Shown here one piece after another: positions 22,594 through 23,948 of a stretch of DNA of 23,948 nt. The notes beneath the pieces are model-generated. The model was not told where the DNA came from. It saw only the letters and a list, made by a program, of their open reading frames with translations, and did no database searches. The stretch is from assembly GCA_041676625.1 (NCBI GenBank), contig JBAYRN010000088.1, forward strand, positions 1 through 23,948, written 5' to 3'. The position numbers were made by a program, and so were the translations under genes. Within the stretch, counting starts at the first letter, position 1. Every line of letters starts with the position of its first letter. The DNA comes from JAEXNA01 sp041676625. Its GTDB lineage: Bacteria > Vulcanimicrobiota > Xenobia > Xenobiales > JADMJV01.

Positions 22594-22854
22594 ATGAACT
22601 ACCACGTGCCGATTGATGGGGCTGGCAGGGTTGTTATTCCCAAGCCTGTCCGAGAGTTGATGCATCTGAGCAAGGGGACGATCCTCGAGTTAAGCTTGGA
22701 CGGGGACAGCTTAGTTCTGAGAGTTCCTCGCACCCAGGGTGGGGGTCTCGCCCTAGAGGATGGGATGCTTATCGTCGGCAGTCAACTCCCGGGAGTTCCT
22801 CTGAGTGTGGATGACCTGAGGCAGAGTCGCATCGACAACCTTATGGGGCTATGA
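22594..22854 (+). CDS. vapB: VapB-type antitoxin, SpoVT-AbrB fold
   Basis: An 86-residue AbrB-like swapped-hairpin protein. The N-terminal DNA-binding part reads MNYHVPIDGAGRVVIPKPVREL and on through ILELSLDGDSLVLRV. The C-terminal tail LSVDDLRQSRIDNLMGL is the likely toxin-binding segment. It is expected to neutralise the PIN toxin encoded next and, with it, repress the shared promoter. I chose the ATG at 22594. The frame is open 24 codons upstream, but that stretch contains the promoter and lacks family residues. No ribosome binding site precedes the ATG. Its stop overlaps the toxin start (ATGA). Confidence 0.9.
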   Translation: MNYHVPIDGAGRVVIPKPVRELMHLSKGTILELSLDGDSLVLRVPRTQGGGLALEDGMLIVGSQLPGVPLSVDDLRQSRIDNLMGL

Positions 22855-23297
22855 AGGTACTTCTCGACACCTCGACGTTGGTGGCAGGCATGCTCCGGGA
22901 CCATCCCCACAAGGTCGCCTGTCGTCCTTGGATATTAGCGGTGCGCGACGGCTTGCACGAAGGGGTACTCTGTAGCCATTCGCTAGCGGAGTTCTATGCG
23001 ACGATGACCGCTATGCCCCTGAAGCCGCAGCTTTCACCCTCTGAAACTCGCCAAACGTTAGAAGAACTGCTGACCCATTTTGAGATCGTTCCACTGTTGG
23101 AAGCCGACTATTTAGCGGCCCTGGATTTGGTGACTTCCCGTCTACTTCGGAGTGGGGCCATCTTTGATGCCCTGCATGAAATCGCAGCCAGAAAAGCCGC
23201 CGCCGATCGATTGGTAACAGTCAATGTGGCCCACTTCGAGCGCTTTCGCGATGACGTCGATTCCTGGATTATCGACCCGAGAAGAACAGCTCCCTGA
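22851..23297 (+). CDS. vapC: VapC-type PIN-domain toxin ribonuclease
   Basis: 148 residues, close to the usual 130-150. PIN-domain acidic residues are visible: Asp6 in VLLDTST, Glu47 in HSLAEFYA, and Asp106 in AIFDALH. The fourth position carries Asn125 (TVNVAHF), as in many VapC proteins. These residues bind Mg2+ and cut RNA, often tRNA or rRNA; the target is unknown. The start overlaps the antitoxin stop by four bases, a translational coupling typical of vapBC pairs. No convincing terminator is seen behind it. Confidence 0.92.
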   Translation: MKVLLDTSTLVAGMLRDHPHKVACRPWILAVRDGLHEGVLCSHSLAEFYATMTAMPLKPQLSPSETRQTLEELLTHFEIVPLLEADYLAALDLVTSRLLRSGAIFDALHEIAARKAAADRLVTVNVAHFERFRDDVDSWIIDPRRTAP

Positions 23298-23400
23298 AGG
23301 AAACCTTTGTTCGCTTTACAGGCATGCCGGGAGAGGTTATAGTTCGCCAAATCGCAACTAACCCCTCAATGTTCGGTTGAGTGCATCAGTGAGGTACTTT

Positions 23401-23832
23401 ATGAAATTTTTAAGCTATGGAACCGGTCTTCTTTCGATCGTTTTGACTCTGTTGGCAGCAGTACTGCTGGGCCAACCAGCGATCGCTCGGGACAACCCCT
23501 CGGATCACCCCATCAAGGTCTTGAAGGCCAAGATTGACGGACAGTCCCGGGGATTTGATCGGGGTGGGCGGGGAACCTTGAGCATCTGGCTCAAGAACGC
23601 CGCCGAAGTGACGGTGGACGGTATCGTGGTGAGCGTGGACCTGTACGACAACCGTCGTCGCAAGATCAACACCTTGACCAAAGAAGTCGAACCCCTGGCC
23701 GGTGGTGAGAAAACCATCGTGGTAGTGAAGTGGGACGAATTCGAGGAAGTCAAACCCCGTTTTTATATCGAGTACTTCAGCCGCGGCAACCAGAAGACCA
23801 AGTTCGAGGGCGACACCCCCAGCTGGAACTAG
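23401..23832 (+). CDS. Small secreted protein with FxLYD-like beta-sandwich domain
   Basis: A 143-residue hypothetical protein. It starts with a signal peptide (about residues 1-29: short basic start, hydrophobic core with VLTLLAAVLLG, cleavage near AIA-RD). The mature part contains LSIWLKNAAEVTVDGIVVSVDLYD, which resembles the FxLYD domain found in exported bacterial proteins, followed by a GGEKTIVVVKWDEF strand pattern. I infer an extracytoplasmic beta-sandwich with no enzyme motif. The ATG at 23401 has GAGG six bases upstream. A start eight codons earlier is possible but would spoil the signal peptide. Role unknown. Confidence 0.75.
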   Translation: MKFLSYGTGLLSIVLTLLAAVLLGQPAIARDNPSDHPIKVLKAKIDGQSRGFDRGGRGTLSIWLKNAAEVTVDGIVVSVDLYDNRRRKINTLTKEVEPLAGGEKTIVVVKWDEFEEVKPRFYIEYFSRGNQKTKFEGDTPSWN

Positions 23833-23937
23833 GGCCTGTGGACATTCAGCCTTCGGTCACCAAACTTGTTCATTTTCCACCTCCTGAAGCGAAATTTTCC
23901 TCAAATAGGTCCACTATTCCACAGAAAATTCCACTCC

Positions 23938-23945
23938 AGGAGGAG
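23938..23945 (+). promoter_or_regulatory. Ribosome binding site of a gene starting beyond the window
   Basis: AGGAGGAG followed by AAA at the last bases of the window is a strong Shine-Dalgarno sequence on the plus strand. A start codon is expected within about ten bases past the right edge. No promoter for it is evident in 23833-23937. Confidence 0.55.
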
Positions 23946-23948
23946 AAA

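Noticed and set aside
23833..23930. Possible insertion-sequence end around ggcctgtggac and tagtggacc
   Set aside because: Only six or seven bases match in inverted orientation and no transposase frame is visible before the window ends.

Overview
This window is about 24 kb of bacterial chromosome, GC-rich by eye. It holds a housekeeping core with a few mobile or accessory patches. The gene order rlmB, sigH, tRNAs, secE, nusG, rplK, rplA, with cysS and leuS upstream, resembles the Bacillus/Clostridium block cysS-mrnC-rlmB-rae1-sigH-rpmG-secE-nusG-rplK-rplA. The sigma factor is strikingly SigH-like. Several expected genes (mrnC, rae1, rpmG, and rplJ/rplL/rpoB after rplA) are absent from their usual places. 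I infer a Firmicutes-like or other Terrabacteria-type lineage, possibly uncultured. The species cannot be named from this sequence.

Layout. Positions 1-660 hold the edge of a decayed group II intron-type reverse transcriptase (minus strand), a stretch with no recognisable gene, and a cluster of strong hairpins. A tRNA-Tyr gene with a near-consensus promoter (661-784) follows, then a terminator closing the minus-strand operon secE-nusG-rplK-rplA (832-3026). Upstream of that lie tRNA-Thr(GGT) and tRNA-Gly(TCC) behind a strong promoter, a broken tRNA-Thr copy, tRNA-Thr(TGT), and sigH. From 4615 to 17688 everything reads on the minus strand: fumC, a 2182-residue STAND-type NTPase with TPR-like repeats, a 165-bp MITE-like palindrome, leuS, cysS and rlmB.

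Divergent from fumC is a tightly packed plus-strand set: ggt (gamma-glutamyltransferase), a stand-alone CinA/MoaB-fold protein, and sfsA. The end of sfsA overlaps the end of the convergent mmsA gene (methylmalonate-semialdehyde dehydrogenase). The right end carries a VapBC-type toxin-antitoxin pair whose predicted transcript would be leaderless, a small secreted FxLYD-like protein, and the ribosome binding site of a gene that starts just outside the window.

The core genes serve translation (four tRNAs, two aminoacyl-tRNA synthetases, rRNA methylation, two ribosomal proteins), transcription elongation (NusG), secretion (SecE) and the TCA cycle (FumC). The best candidate for an undescribed system is the giant protein at 9709-16257. 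It has a large unrecognised N-terminal region, an acidic linker, a P-loop STAND-like NTPase module and roughly 1000 residues of helical TPR-like repeats. That order (N-terminal module, NTPase switch, repeat sensor) is the layout of STAND signalling and defence proteins, but its function is not established here.
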